The notes beneath the pieces are model-generated. The model ran no database searches and had not been told where the DNA came from. It was given only the letters and a program-made list of their open reading frames with translations. Source: an uncultured Ruminococcus sp. (GTDB lineage: Bacteria; Bacillota; Clostridia; Oscillospirales; Ruminococcaceae). From it: a stretch of 6,911 bases of DNA. Shown in pieces: positions 5,861 through 6,911 of the stretch. The DNA lies in NCBI GenBank assembly GCA_945876155.1, contig CAMCMW010000077.1, positions 1 to 6,911 on the forward strand, read 5' to 3'. Positions within the stretch are counted from its first letter, which is position 1; each line of letters begins with the position of its first letter. Both the position numbers and the translations under genes were made by a program.

Positions 5861-6911
5861 CTATGATTTTTCTGCAGCAGCTGTTTTGGGTGCTGTCTGA
5901 GCATTTTTAGCAAGCTGGATTTCTCTCTTTTCCTTTGAGCTTTTGGCAACTGCTGAAAATACAACGGCTACAACCAGTGCTGCACCATAGAATATGTTTG
6001 TAACATAAGATTGCGCTCCCTGGAGCTGTAAGCCATTAGTACCTGTTGCAAGGAAATAAACAGCAACGATAGTACCAGGAGCATTGAATCTTCCGGGTCT
6101 GAAACAAGTTGAACCAAGAAATACTGCCGCAAAGGCTGACATCATATAACCCAGACCGCCGGTAGGACTTCCGCCGCCGAGGATTCCGGTATACATAACC
6201 CCAGCAAGTGCTGCAATAAAGCCTGAAGCTACAAAGCTTAAAAATCTTGTTTTTCCTACATCAATACCTGAAAGTCTGGCTACATTCTGACTTCTTCCCA
6301 CAATAAGTATTTTCTTGCCTGCTGAAGTCATTGTAAGTATATAGCCTATGATTATAGTGAGAATTACTGCATAGAAGAATGACGGTGAGATACCCAGGAT
6401 TTTCTTTACATATATAATGTCTTTAAGAGACTGCGAAACACCTGTAATAGTCTGAAGACTTATCATAAGTGCGATTCCTGAGAGCAATGTATAAGTACCC
6501 ATAGTCACAATAAACGCATTGATGTTGAATTTGGTTATAATTAAGCCGTTTACTGCTCCTACAGCAATACCGATAAGAAGTCCTATCAGAATACATATTC
6601 CGATTGGCAGTCCGGCATCAACATTCAGTTTGGCTACTGTTATGTTGACAACAGTAAGGGTAGCGGCAACTGACATATCATAATCCCCGGCTATGATAGG
6701 AATTAATACTGCAAGTGCCGTAACTACCAGTACAGCCTGTGAACCTAAAAGTGTCTTGATATTAAGCACACTGTTGAATACTCCCGGCATCCATATGGAG
6801 AACGCAATGAATAAAACAATCCATGCAATAATTACAGCATATTTCTGTAACAACTCGAGAATGAATTTCGAACTGTGTAAATGCTGATATTTGACACAAT
6901 TCACCAACAAC
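5861..6911 (-). CDS. CUT2-family (RbsC-like) ABC transporter permease, probably 5'-partial
   Basis: About 349 hydrophobic residues are visible, ending at the TAG at 5861-5863. The protein belongs to the BPD_transp_2 permeases of ribose/xylose-type importers. It has GSQAVLVVTALAVLIP and AGDYDMSVAA (74-83; the family usually shows a G-D/S-L-S-V pattern here), the central NGLIITKFNINAFIVTMGTYT (121-141), and RLSGIDVGKTR (212-222) in a cytoplasmic loop that probably contacts the ATPase. About eight to ten membrane segments are likely, followed by a basic, alanine-rich tail. The frame is open to the right edge; TTG at 6910 and 6907 and GTG at 6904 are possible starts but none has a visible ribosome binding site, so the start probably lies just outside. 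It is co-oriented with the binding-protein gene 28 bases downstream. The ATPase gene is absent here and is expected upstream, beyond the right edge. Confidence 0.9.
   Translation of the reverse strand, partial: LLVNCVKYQHLHSSKFILELLQKYAVIIAWIVLFIAFSIWMPGVFNSVLNIKTLLGSQAVLVVTALAVLIPIIAGDYDMSVAATLTVVNITVAKLNVDAGLPIGICILIGLLIGIAVGAVNGLIITKFNINAFIVTMGTYTLLSGIALMISLQTITGVSQSLKDIIYVKKILGISPSFFYAVILTIIIGYILTMTSAGKKILIVGRSQNVARLSGIDVGKTRFLSFVASGFIAALAGVMYTGILGGGSPTGGLGYMMSAFAAVFLGSTCFRPGRFNAPGTIVAVYFLATGTNGLQLQGAQSYVTNIFYGAALVVAVVFSAVAKSSKEKREIQLAKNAQTAPKTAAAEKS

Noticed and set aside
5833..5964. N-terminal extension of the binding protein to an ATG at 5964
   Set aside because: It would overlap the permease gene by about 100 bases and bury the lipoprotein signal peptide. 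The AAGGAG-spaced ATG at 5832 is far better.

Overview
The window looks like chromosomal DNA from a low-to-moderate G+C Bacillota, most likely an anaerobic clostridial (gut-type) bacterium. The reasons are purine-rich Shine-Dalgarno sites of the AGAAAGGA/AAGGAG type, a sigma-A-like promoter, heavy use of AGA for arginine, a lipoprotein-type solute-binding protein, and a FabF with the Gly-His-Asn C-terminal motif that I associate with Gram-positive FabF. This is inferred from style; no rRNA or marker gene is present.

Layout. (1) Positions 1-2138, plus strand: the 3' end of a hydantoinase/oxoprolinase A-type gene (hyuA-like), followed about 30 bases later by a complete hydantoinase B-type gene (hyuB-like). 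They form one operon that enters from the left and ends at a hairpin terminator near 2161-2202. (2) Positions 2139-2356: a 218-base gap holding that terminator, a strong 22-bp imperfect hairpin (2237-2287) of unknown role, and a good sigma-A promoter (TTTACA-17-TAAAAT, 2293-2321). (3) Positions 2357-4515, plus strand: a two-gene unit made of an EamA/DMT-family exporter and a complete beta-ketoacyl-ACP synthase II (FabF), 5 bases apart. (4) Positions 4540-4576: a perfect 12-bp hairpin with T-runs on both sides, a bidirectional terminator between convergent genes. (5) Positions 4612-6911, minus strand: a ribose-type (CUT2) ABC permease running in from the right edge, followed 28 bases later by its lipoprotein substrate-binding protein. 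The ATP-binding subunit is not in the window and is probably just beyond the right edge.

How the genes may fit together. The HyuA/HyuB pair should form one cytoplasmic enzyme for ATP-dependent opening of a hydantoin-like or 5-oxoproline-like ring, or a related carboxylation. The CUT2-type importer could bring in a small polar solute. The two units sit close together but are separated by an unrelated-looking EamA-fabF transcription unit, so a shared pathway is only a hypothesis. The central pair also uses the isoleucine codon ATA much more than the flanking genes do.

I found no CRISPR array, tRNA, rRNA, insertion sequence or phage gene. The least explained items are the 2237-2287 hairpin, the EamA-FabF pairing, the uncertain start of the EamA gene and the cysteine-rich binding protein. 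No clearly new multi-gene system can be claimed from this window.
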